A stretch of DNA of 53,125 nucleotides from Stenomitos frigidus ULC18 (GTDB lineage: Bacteria > Cyanobacteriota > Cyanobacteriia > Leptolyngbyales > Leptolyngbyaceae), in contig NZ_PVWK01000132.1 of NCBI RefSeq assembly GCF_003003795.1, forward strand, positions 1 through 53,125, given 5' to 3'. A model generated the notes under the pieces. It was not told the origin of the DNA, searched no databases, and saw only the letters and a program-made list of their open reading frames with translations. Below, piece by piece: positions 9,538 to 17,136 of this stretch (the first letter of the stretch is position 1; each line of letters begins with the position of its first letter). The position numbers and the translations under genes were made by a program.

Positions 9538-10623
9538 ATGAACGACAACTGCCCTATCAAAGGACTTGACCATCTGGAGTTTTATGTTGGCAACGCTAAG
9601 CAAGCTGCACTTGTTTACTCTAAATGTTTTGGCTTTACCACCACTGCTTATCGAGGTTTAGAAACTGGCGATCGCAAAGTGACATCCTATCTCTTGCAAC
9701 AGGGAGAGATACGATTCGTTTTGAGTTCAGCATTAAATTCAGAGTATGCCATCGCACAGAGCGTTCTAAAGCATAGCGATACCATTGCCGTCATTGCGTT
9801 AGAAGTCTCCGATGCAGCAGTCGCCTATAAGCAAGCAGTTGATCGAGGCGCGATCGGAGCAATTCCACCGACTAATCATGAAGACGAGTATGGTGTCTTA
9901 CGTTATGCGGCCATCCGTACGTTTGGTGACGTTTTGGTGAAATTTATCGATCGTAGCCACTACGTGAATAACTTTGCACCAGGTTTCGTCTCGCGATCGT
10001 CGGCATCCACCAATGAAGCCGGGTTGAAGCGGGTTGATCATATCGTTGGCAATGTTGAATACGGCGCGATGGATCAATGGGTTGACTTTTTTGTCAAGAC
10101 GATGGGCTTTGATGTGCGCATGCATTTTGATGACCATGCGATCTCAACTGAATATTCAGCCCTGATGTCAAAAGTGCTGGAAAACGGTAGCAAAACAATT
10201 ATTAATATTAATGAGCCAGCACCGGGACGACGTAAATCTCAAATTCAAGAGTATCTGGATTTTCATAACGGCCCTGGAATTCAACATATTGGTCTGGCAA
10301 CCGATGATATCGTTCAAACGGTCGTTTATTTGAAGCAGGCTGGGGTTGAATTTCTACCCATTCCCCAAACCTATTACGACAATCTGGAAGACTGGGTCAA
10401 GGAGCTTGATATTCCAGTGAAGCAACTGGCAGAGCTAGGGATTTTGGTCGATCGCGATGACGATGGCTATCTCTTGCAACTATTCACAAAGCCAGTGGGC
10501 GATCGACCAACACTGTTTTTTGAAATTATTGAACGACATGGTTCACGCGGCTTTGGAGCGGGCAATTTCAAATCTCTCTTTGTCGCCCTAGAACGCGAAC
10601 AGGCCGCACGGGGAAATCTCTGA
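9538..10623 (+). CDS. hppD: 4-hydroxyphenylpyruvate dioxygenase (HPPD)
   Basis: This 361-residue Fe(II) enzyme of the vicinal-oxygen-chelate fold is expected to convert 4-hydroxyphenylpyruvate to homogentisate. The three metal ligands are visible: H168 in RVDHIVGNV, H250 in GIQHIGLATDDI and E329 in LFFEIIERHG. The C-terminal helix carries GFGAGNFKSLF (Phe344), the form seen in HPPD; hydroxymandelate synthases, as I recall them, have Ile here (SSNI). The ATG at 9538 is preferred because AAGAGA lies 7 bases upstream; the frame also opens at a TTG at 9514. It heads the plus-strand arm of the cluster, with the bifunctional TyrA following 58 bases after its stop. It may serve the cluster or tocopherol/plastoquinone-type metabolism. 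Confidence 0.88.
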   Translation: MNDNCPIKGLDHLEFYVGNAKQAALVYSKCFGFTTTAYRGLETGDRKVTSYLLQQGEIRFVLSSALNSEYAIAQSVLKHSDTIAVIALEVSDAAVAYKQAVDRGAIGAIPPTNHEDEYGVLRYAAIRTFGDVLVKFIDRSHYVNNFAPGFVSRSSASTNEAGLKRVDHIVGNVEYGAMDQWVDFFVKTMGFDVRMHFDDHAISTEYSALMSKVLENGSKTIININEPAPGRRKSQIQEYLDFHNGPGIQHIGLATDDIVQTVVYLKQAGVEFLPIPQTYYDNLEDWVKELDIPVKQLAELGILVDRDDDGYLLQLFTKPVGDRPTLFFEIIERHGSRGFGAGNFKSLFVALEREQAARGNL

Positions 10624-10681
10624 ACCAACAAACAAGACTGTCGTGAGTGCATGCAACAATTCTCTCCCTTTGGTAGTGATT

Positions 10682-11785
10682 ATGAACACCTCTGAAACGC
10701 TCCGACAACTTGATCAAACGTTAATTGCACTTCTCAGCGATCGCATCTCACTCCTGGCAACACTAGAAACGCCTTCAAGGCAGGAACAGCTAGCCAATTA
10801 CCAATCACAGCTGACCCAAGCGGGCGTTCCAGCCTACCTTTGGGATAGCATCGTCACCCATTGCATGGCAGCGTTAGCGAATGCACCATCACGTCACACG
10901 ATTGTTGAGCCACGTAATATCACTGTGGTTGGTGGACGTGGTTTGATGGGATGCTTTTTTGTCGATCGACTGTCTGCAGGCGGTCACAACGTGAGTGTTT
11001 TGGAATATGACGGTTGGGAACATGCTGACAGACTGCTGGGAGGTGCCGATTTGGTGCTTCTTTGTGTACCGCTAAAGGCCACAGTAGCCGTAGTTCGGAG
11101 GGTCGCCCCATACCTTTCGCCAACGACAACACTGGCAGACATTGCCAGTACCAAGGTTTCCATTATGCAAACCATGATGGAATGCCATTCAGGTCCTGTC
11201 ATGGGTCTTCATCCCATGTTTGGTCCGGGGCCTAGCTCCTTTTTGGGGCAAAAAGTGGTGACTTGCCCAGGGCGAGACCCCGAAGCGAGCCAGTGGTTGC
11301 TGGATTTAATTGAAGCGGATGGTGGCAAACTCATTAGTTGCACGCCCGATGAGCACGATCGCATGATGGTTGCAGTGCAGGCCATTCGCTTCTTTGCTAA
11401 CTTCACGCTAGGGGCTTTTCTGGCAGAAGAGGGGATTGATATCGAACGCAGCCTTGAATTTGCTAGCCCGCTCTATCGCATCGAAATTAACACCGTTAGC
11501 CGTCTACTGGCACAAAGCGCCGCTCTCTATATTGATATTCTGCTAGCGTCAGACGAACGTTGTGAGGCGATTAAGCGCTTAGTCAAAACCTCCGATCGGT
11601 TAGCGAAGCTCCTGGCACAAGGTAACCGCGCCGCCTTAATCGAAGAGTTTGAAACCGCTCACAAGGCGTTTGGGGATTCACCACGAGCGCTCGAAGAAAG
11701 CAATCATGTCATCAGTCATCTGAGCACCTTTCTGGCTGCTAACGCAATGAAGACGAGAGCCAAGGTGGAACCAATCTACAGTTAA
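10682..11785 (+). CDS. tyrA: Bifunctional chorismate mutase / prephenate dehydrogenase (T-protein type)
   Basis: The N-terminal helical segment (about residues 1-85, LRQLDQTLIALLSDRISLL) matches AroQ-type chorismate mutase. It is followed by a Rossmann motif (NITVVGGRGLMG) and a TyrA dehydrogenase domain with GLHPMFGPG and the EHDRMM motif. The order and length match the E. coli T-protein rather than the short cyanobacterial arogenate dehydrogenase, which is encoded separately at 26221. It should turn chorismate into 4-hydroxyphenylpyruvate, the substrate of the preceding dioxygenase. The frame extends to a GTG at 10643, but the ATG at 10682 opens directly on the mutase helix. A palindromic repeat lies just after the stop. 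Such T-protein genes are known in cyanobacterial scytonemin clusters, but no scyA, scyB or scyC is present here. Confidence 0.88.
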   Translation: MNTSETLRQLDQTLIALLSDRISLLATLETPSRQEQLANYQSQLTQAGVPAYLWDSIVTHCMAALANAPSRHTIVEPRNITVVGGRGLMGCFFVDRLSAGGHNVSVLEYDGWEHADRLLGGADLVLLCVPLKATVAVVRRVAPYLSPTTTLADIASTKVSIMQTMMECHSGPVMGLHPMFGPGPSSFLGQKVVTCPGRDPEASQWLLDLIEADGGKLISCTPDEHDRMMVAVQAIRFFANFTLGAFLAEEGIDIERSLEFASPLYRIEINTVSRLLAQSAALYIDILLASDERCEAIKRLVKTSDRLAKLLAQGNRAALIEEFETAHKAFGDSPRALEESNHVISHLSTFLAANAMKTRAKVEPIYS

Positions 11786-12103
11786 TTAAGCCCATAAGGA
11801 CGCAAGGCCCTGCGCCCCTACGAGGATAAGAGGTTTCTCAGCGATCGCCTTCAATCCAACAGGGTTGAAGGCACGACATACCAAGCTCGCTGCGCGACTC
11901 CAGATCAGCTGATCGGTACGATTTTTTGTAAGATGGGGTATGTAGTGCTAGTTCACGCAAGCGGCTTGGGTTCTCTGCCGTAATTCAACGTGCAAGCAGC
12001 TTGAATGCTTGTCAGCAGCTTGAATTTACTCACACCCATACTTCCTGTTGATCGTAATTGACAAACAACTGCTAAGGTTCTTCATTGAACTATTGACACC
12101 CAC
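11786..12103 (+). repeat. Intergenic region with palindromic repeat (copy at 11798-11821)
   Basis: The 318 bases between tyrA and the DAHP synthase gene contain a near-palindrome, GGACGCAAGGCCCTGCGCCC plus CTAC, at 11798-11821. Related copies occur at 29946 and 49266. A partial direct repeat of GCAGCTTGAAT lies near 11990-12030. No gene was seen. The repeat could act as a terminator for tyrA, in which case aroG has its own promoter. Confidence 0.55.
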
Positions 12104-13186
12104 ATGCCTAAGACCTCCGATCTCCACGTCATTGAGACTCGCCCGCTGCTAAGTCCAGCTTTTATTCACAGCGAGTTACCCATTACCGAGAAAGCGTCGG
12201 TCTTGGTGACCGAAACCCGCGATCGCATCCGTAATATTCTGCGGAGTGAAGACAGACGATTGCTGGTGATCGTCGGTCCCTGTTCAATTCACGATGTTGA
12301 TGCTGCTTACGCCTATGGCGAAAAGTTAGCAGTTTTGCGCCAAGAATTAGACGATCAGCTGGAAATTGTGATGCGGGTGTACTTTGAAAAACCTCGCACA
12401 ACGATCGGCTGGAAAGGGCTGATTAATGATCCTCATCTAGACGGCAGCTTTGACATCAACACAGGACTACGACGGGCGCGGCGGCTCTTGCTAGACCTGG
12501 CTCATTTAGGGCTTCCCGCTGCTACCGAGCTGCTTGATCCGATTATTCCTCAATATATTGCTGACGTCATTTCCTGGACGGCGATCGGAGCTCGTACAAC
12601 CGAAAGTCAAACGCACCGCGAAATGGCGTCTGGACTATCGATGCCCGTAGGCTTCAAAAACGGGACTGATGGTGGATTTGGCATCGCTGTAAATGCAATG
12701 CTGTCCGCCAGTCAACCGCATCGCTTTTTGGGGATCAATTTTCATGGTTTAGCGAGCATCGTCACCACCACAGGCACACCAGATACACATCTGGTGCTCC
12801 GAGGGGGTAAACATGGGCCAAACTATGACGCCGTTAATGTCGAAAAGGCAGTCGCGGAAATAACGAAACATGGGCTAAACCCGCGAGTGATGGTGGATTG
12901 TAGCCATGACAATGCAGCCAAGGACTACACAAACCAGCCAATCGCCCTCCAAAACATTGCCGATCAAATCACAGCAGGCTCTCACCACCTGATGGGAGTA
13001 ATGATTGAAAGTCACCTGGTGGCAGGCAATCAAAAGCTTGCCAAAGATCTAACCAAACTGGTTTATGGACAAAGCATCACTGATGCCTGTGTGGACTTTG
13101 CAACCACTGCCGACATGCTGCGATCGCTAGCGAACTGTCTTGCCAGAGCCAACCCTGAACAGAGAGCAGTGGTCGCTGTTGACTAA
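12104..13186 (+). CDS. aroG: 3-deoxy-7-phosphoheptulonate (DAHP) synthase, AroG/AroF class
   Basis: This 360-residue enzyme condenses phosphoenolpyruvate with erythrose 4-phosphate at the entry of the shikimate pathway. Motifs of the E. coli-type class I alpha enzymes are clear: IVGPCSIHD near residue 60 (with the metal Cys), EKPRTTIGWKGLINDP, GARTTESQTHR, GFKNGTDG, NFHGLAS with its metal-ligand His, and VDCSHDN. No extra regulatory domain is seen beyond the N-terminal extension typical of this class. It lies on the same strand as the dioxygenase and T-protein but 318 bases away. Its presence supports dedicated precursor supply to the cluster. Confidence 0.93.
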   Translation: MPKTSDLHVIETRPLLSPAFIHSELPITEKASVLVTETRDRIRNILRSEDRRLLVIVGPCSIHDVDAAYAYGEKLAVLRQELDDQLEIVMRVYFEKPRTTIGWKGLINDPHLDGSFDINTGLRRARRLLLDLAHLGLPAATELLDPIIPQYIADVISWTAIGARTTESQTHREMASGLSMPVGFKNGTDGGFGIAVNAMLSASQPHRFLGINFHGLASIVTTTGTPDTHLVLRGGKHGPNYDAVNVEKAVAEITKHGLNPRVMVDCSHDNAAKDYTNQPIALQNIADQITAGSHHLMGVMIESHLVAGNQKLAKDLTKLVYGQSITDACVDFATTADMLRSLANCLARANPEQRAVVAVD

Positions 13187-13238
13187 GGGATGTTGGCCAG
13201 GGGATTGAGAAGAAAGAGCGTCGGGTTATGTAGCAATC

Positions 13239-13324
13239 AGCAGTCAGCGGCCAGCTTTCGGCTCACTGCTGACTGCTGCTAACAGAATGTCTTTTACGAT
13301 TTAAATCTGGCGATTTAAATCTGG
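13239..13324. repeat. Inverted repeat and short tandem duplication after aroG
   Basis: Arms AGCAGTCAGC (13239-13248) and GCTGACTGCT (13268-13277) could form a hairpin 50 bases after the aroG stop and act as a terminator. They are also built from the CAGTCAG-type units common in cyanobacterial intergenic repeats. Immediately after, the 14-base unit CGATTTAAATCTGG is duplicated in tandem at 13297-13310 and 13311-13324. Confidence 0.55.
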
Positions 13325-13392
13325 GATCGCTATCGTTAGAAGGCATCATTGCGAAGGCATTCGTTTTGCTTGTGCGCCATGAGACCGTTGCG

Positions 13393-14520
13393 ATGACACC
13401 GCTATCGATGCAGCGTTTAATCCAATTTGCTTTGCTGGTTGTGCTTTTGAGTCTGGTGGCGATCGGCGACATTGGCCTCCAGAGGAACGCGACCGTGGGC
13501 TTATCAATCGGCGATCGGACAGCCGAGGAGGGGCAGGAGCGTACGCGCTTGACGCGGATCAGTGCTGGCAGCACCGAAGACGTTTGGACGTTACCGATCG
13601 TTCAACTGGCAGCAACGGCAAGTAAAGTCCCTCAGTACACGACGTGGGCAAACGTTGAGGCGTTGATGATCGCGCGGGTCAATCTGATGACCGATCGCGC
13701 TTCAGCCGGAAAGCCTGTTCAGGTGCTGGAAGCGGGTCAGCAACGAGCGACAGGAGCCCTGCAACATTCCTCCAGCGAGGCTTCAAAGGCTCAAGACCCA
13801 GTGTTGCTAGCGGCGACTTGGGAAACGCAGAAGGACACCCAAACGATTGATGCTGAAAAGCGTGACCGTGATGGGTGGCATCGACTGCGCCAGCAATTGG
13901 ATACCGCTATCCGTTATGGGTACTTTGTCAAGCTACCGCAGGGCTACGAAACAGACGCACTCCAACGCTGGCCTGTCATTTACTACTTACATGGTTCTGG
14001 CGGCGGTGATCGTGACGCCTGGTCAGGGACAAAAGAAAACGATGGGCCGCAATATTTTGCTCGCACTAAGAACAACTTTCCGTTTATCGTTGTCTCTCTC
14101 CGCAGTCCTGGCGGTTGGCATCCACCAGCAGTAAAAGATGTGATGGATGAGGTTGAACGCAGGTATCGCATTGATCCAACACGTGTCTATCTCACTGGCT
14201 TCAGTATGGGTGGCGTCGGCACATGGAGCGTTGCGTATGACCAACCCGATCGGTTTGCGGCGATCGCCCCAGTCGGCGGTTTAAAGGGCGATCCATCACG
14301 AGCCGCTCAGTTAAAGTCTATTGGCGTTTGGGTCTTTAATGGAGCCAACGATCATGTGACACCAGCAGCAGACGCACGAGTCGCGGTCAAAGCGCTACGA
14401 ACTGCTGGAGTGTCAGTCAAGTACACCGAGATTCCCAATGCTGGACATGTCGAGTCGCTAGACATCGCCTACCGCAACCCAGAGCTGTATACCTGGTTCC
14501 TCAAACATCATCGTCCTTGA
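13393..14520 (+). CDS. Exported alpha/beta-hydrolase, esterase/phospholipase-like
   Basis: The N-terminus has a hydrophobic signal-like segment (QRLIQFALLVVLLSLVAIG), so the enzyme is probably exported or membrane-anchored. The C-terminal 220 residues form an alpha/beta-hydrolase: oxyanion-hole motif YYLHGSGGG, nucleophile elbow GFSMGGVG, Asp in FNGANDHVTP and His in PNAGHVES. This arrangement resembles carboxylesterase/PHB-depolymerase-like families acting on esters. About 150 residues between signal and catalytic domain have no recognisable family. ATGs at 13393 and 13408 both suit the signal peptide; the frame also opens at a TTG at 13366. It follows the aromatic cluster, but nothing ties it to that cluster. 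Confidence 0.75.
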   Translation: MTPLSMQRLIQFALLVVLLSLVAIGDIGLQRNATVGLSIGDRTAEEGQERTRLTRISAGSTEDVWTLPIVQLAATASKVPQYTTWANVEALMIARVNLMTDRASAGKPVQVLEAGQQRATGALQHSSSEASKAQDPVLLAATWETQKDTQTIDAEKRDRDGWHRLRQQLDTAIRYGYFVKLPQGYETDALQRWPVIYYLHGSGGGDRDAWSGTKENDGPQYFARTKNNFPFIVVSLRSPGGWHPPAVKDVMDEVERRYRIDPTRVYLTGFSMGGVGTWSVAYDQPDRFAAIAPVGGLKGDPSRAAQLKSIGVWVFNGANDHVTPAADARVAVKALRTAGVSVKYTEIPNAGHVESLDIAYRNPELYTWFLKHHRP

Positions 14521-14901
14521 AGCTTGGACAAGGCTTGGAGCTTACGTAGCGGCACTTGTGCTCAAACGGTTGCTCACACCCTGACAAAAGCACCTGACTA
14601 TTAGTATTGACGTAGCGCTATCAAGCGCACGGACACCGATCGAGGTCTCAATTACCTGATCGGGAAAGCCCGCGATCGAGAGCTGATTCGTTCGGCTCAG
14701 AGCCTAAGGTCTCCCAGGTTATTGCGAAAATAGCACAGTTATTGATAATCTTCTCTGTGTCTTCTGGCTTAAGAAGTGTAATGTGATTACCATATCTATT
14801 AAGTACAAGAAGTTTATGAGAGACTTCGTGACATTAGTCTTGATGTTGCATGGTGAGTAGTACGTTTGGTGATTTAGCCCTCGATCGCCAAGGAGAATCG
14901 C
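14521..14901 (+). promoter_or_regulatory. Leader/promoter region of the oxidase operon
   Basis: This 381-base gap contains an inverted, diverged copy of a dispersed element (GTAGCGGCACTTGTGCTCAA, 14546-14565), then AT-rich sequence from about 14715. A strong ribosome binding site, AAGGAG, lies just before the DUF2231 start at 14902. No gene was recognised, and specific promoter boxes were not assigned. Confidence 0.4.
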
Positions 14902-15402
14902 ATGTTTGAGTATCTTCCGCCTCTCAATGACCACAACCTTCCCTACCCCGATACCATTCACCCGATCGTCGTTCACTTTGTGATTGCGATGGTGCTGTTT
15001 GGCGTGTTTTGTGACATTTTAGGCTCACTGACGCGCAATCCCCGCTTGTTTGAAGTGGGTTGGTGGAATCTATTTTTTGCCACGCTTTCGATTTTCATTG
15101 CCGTGCTGTTTGGGCAAGTCGAAGCGGGTTTATCAGAACCGTATGCAGCGGCGCGATCGGCACTGAATATCCACACCTTACTGGGTTGGTCACTCTCGGC
15201 AATTTTGGCTGGCATTACGGCATGGCGTTTCATCATTCGCTCCCGTGATCCGCAAACGCTACCCAAAGCGTTTCTGGGTGTCGGTGTACTACTGAGTGCG
15301 CTCGTGTTTTACCAGGTGTATTTGGGCGACAAGCTGGTCTGGGTGTATGGGCTGCATACAGTGCCAGTGGTAGAAGCAATTAGAGATGGGGCGCTGCGAT
15401 GA
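14902..15402 (+). CDS. DUF2231 membrane protein (first of pair)
   Basis: The 166-residue polytopic protein has about four hydrophobic segments and belongs to the DUF2231 family of unknown function. Conserved-looking histidines sit in membrane segments: TIHPIVVHFV near residue 20, NIHTLLGW near 93 and YGLHTVPV near 153. It is preceded by a good Shine-Dalgarno (AAGGAG) and its stop overlaps the start of the next DUF2231 gene (ATGA). It opens the oxidase operon. Histidine pairs in helices could bind haem, which is inference only. Confidence 0.85.
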   Translation: MFEYLPPLNDHNLPYPDTIHPIVVHFVIAMVLFGVFCDILGSLTRNPRLFEVGWWNLFFATLSIFIAVLFGQVEAGLSEPYAAARSALNIHTLLGWSLSAILAGITAWRFIIRSRDPQTLPKAFLGVGVLLSALVFYQVYLGDKLVWVYGLHTVPVVEAIRDGALR

Positions 15403-16034
15403 ATCCAGAACTCATTCAACAGGTAAGCGATCAGCTCGGTGCAAACGGCCTACCTTACACCATCCCCATTCATCCGAATCTGGTTCATATTACACTCGGT
15501 CTTTTCATCATCGCGATCGCTTTCGATATTGCGGGCGTCCTGTTTCCACTGGAAAAATCCATTCTCAAGTTTCTGTCGATCGATGCGGTGCGATCGAATT
15601 TTTTTGATGTGGGTTGGTACAACATGGTGGCAGCAGCCGTTGTCACCTTTTTTACGGTAGCAGCAGGCTTTTACGAAATTATGCTGGCAACCCCGCCCGC
15701 AAATGTGAAAAGCGCCTGGGGCTTACAGGCAATGGAGACAATGCTGTGGCATGGCGTTGGCGGTGTGTTGCTGCTGGCGTTGATTGTCGGCATGGCCGTC
15801 TGGAGAGGCTTTCAACGGTTTGTCTGGCGCAAAGATACGGCCAGACAGGTGCAGTGGAGCTACGTGCTAGCAGGCGTTTTCATCCTTGGCATTATGTTTG
15901 TACATGGCACACTAGGAGCGCATTTGGCAGGGGAGTTTGGTGTACACAATACAGCCGATCGCCTATTAAGGGCGGGTGAAGACCCCAATATTGTGCTGCA
16001 ACAGTCTGGAAAAAGCCCGTCAACAGGAACGTGA
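15399..16034 (+). CDS. DUF2231 membrane protein (second of pair)
   Basis: A second DUF2231 protein of 211 residues with four or so membrane segments. Histidines in IHPNLVHITLG, MLWHGVGGV and VHGTLGAHL resemble those of its neighbour. It overlaps the upstream gene by 4 bases and ends 5 bases before subunit II of the oxidase, so tight translational coupling is likely. Function is unknown; context suggests a membrane electron-transfer or assembly partner of the oxidase. Confidence 0.85.
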   Translation: MNPELIQQVSDQLGANGLPYTIPIHPNLVHITLGLFIIAIAFDIAGVLFPLEKSILKFLSIDAVRSNFFDVGWYNMVAAAVVTFFTVAAGFYEIMLATPPANVKSAWGLQAMETMLWHGVGGVLLLALIVGMAVWRGFQRFVWRKDTARQVQWSYVLAGVFILGIMFVHGTLGAHLAGEFGVHNTADRLLRAGEDPNIVLQQSGKSPSTGT

Positions 16035-16038
16035 CGTC

Positions 16039-16999
16039 ATGAAAGCCGTAAGTTATTTGCCGTGGGTGGTGTATGCAGGGTTTGTCATCCTGGTCAGCTT
16101 GTGGATGGGACAGCAATCGCATGGCTGGTTACCCCCGCAAGCCACTGCCGAATCAGTCTTGATTGACGACCTGTTCGGCTTCCTGGTGACATTGGGGACG
16201 ATCATTTTTTTGGGCGTGTTTGGCGTGTTGGCGACTGCGATTCTCACCAGCCAGGTCAGTCGGTTTGATCTTGACGATGGCCCGCCGATCGAGGGCAATG
16301 TCACGTTGGAAATCGTCTGGACAGTGATCCCCGTGCTGCTGGTCACTTGGATTGCGGCAACCAGTTTCAATGTCTACAACCAGATGAGTATCCAGGGCCC
16401 AATGGAGGTGGTGCATCTGCATCATTTGGGGATGGAACCTGCCTATGCGGCTACGCTGGACGAAACGGGACAGCCGATCGAAGACATCGAAGTGAACGCA
16501 AAGCAGTGGGTGTGGACGTTCCACTATCCGAAGCAGAATGTTACCAGCACGGAATTACATGTGCCCGTCGATCGGCGTGTTCGTCTCGCTCTGTATTCTG
16601 AAGACGTACTACATGGCTTTTTCGTCCCTGCGTTTCGCCTGAAGCAGGATATTTTGCCCAAACGCACGATCGACTTAGAATTCACGCCCATCCTGGAAGG
16701 CAAATATCGGCTCGAAGATTCCCAGTTCAGTGGCACTTACTTTGCCGCTATGCAGGCAGATGTCCTGGTCGAGTCGGCTGCTACGTATCAAGACTGGCTC
16801 AAACGCGCCGCTGCTGCAAAACCAACCCCAGCGTTCAATCAAGCGTATTCAGAGTACTATCGCGGCGAACCCGACAAACCCGTCGAAGTGGGCTGGGCAT
16901 CGGTGCCACCGGCAAAGCCACCAATGGTCAACCAGCCCACACCACAGGGGATTGACAAGGAAGTGCCGGATAAGAAAGGGATTGAGAAAGACATGGAGC

Positions 17000-17016
<17 letters not shown>
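16039..17016 (+). CDS. ctaC: Haem-copper oxidase subunit II lacking the CuA site (ARTO type)
   Basis: Two N-terminal transmembrane segments are followed by a cupredoxin domain facing the periplasm or lumen. His192 (VLHGFFVPAF) of the CuA region is kept, and Met238 too. The CxxxC/H motif is changed to D227-S-Q-F-S231-G-T-Y-F235, so both Cys ligands and the second His are gone. Loss of CuA is known in quinol oxidases and in the cyanobacterial alternative respiratory terminal oxidase, so electrons probably come from quinol rather than cytochrome c. The ATG at 16039 with AGGA upstream is chosen over an earlier in-frame GTG at 15976. The last residues (EQGNGE) are encoded by a G-rich intergenic repeat that has run into the gene. 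Confidence 0.9.
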
Positions 17017-17093
<77 letters not shown>

Positions 17094-17136
17094 AGTTGCC
17101 AAAAACTAACAACCAATAACCAACCACTTCTTCCTC

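Noticed and set aside
9538-10623. 4-hydroxymandelate synthase identity for the dioxygenase
   Set aside because: The C-terminal GNF motif and overall sequence match HPPD; hydroxymandelate synthases have a different residue there.
10682-13186. A scytonemin gene cluster
   Set aside because: TyrA and AroG occur in such clusters, but scyA, scyB, scyC and the trp genes are missing, and an NRPS-like gene is present instead.
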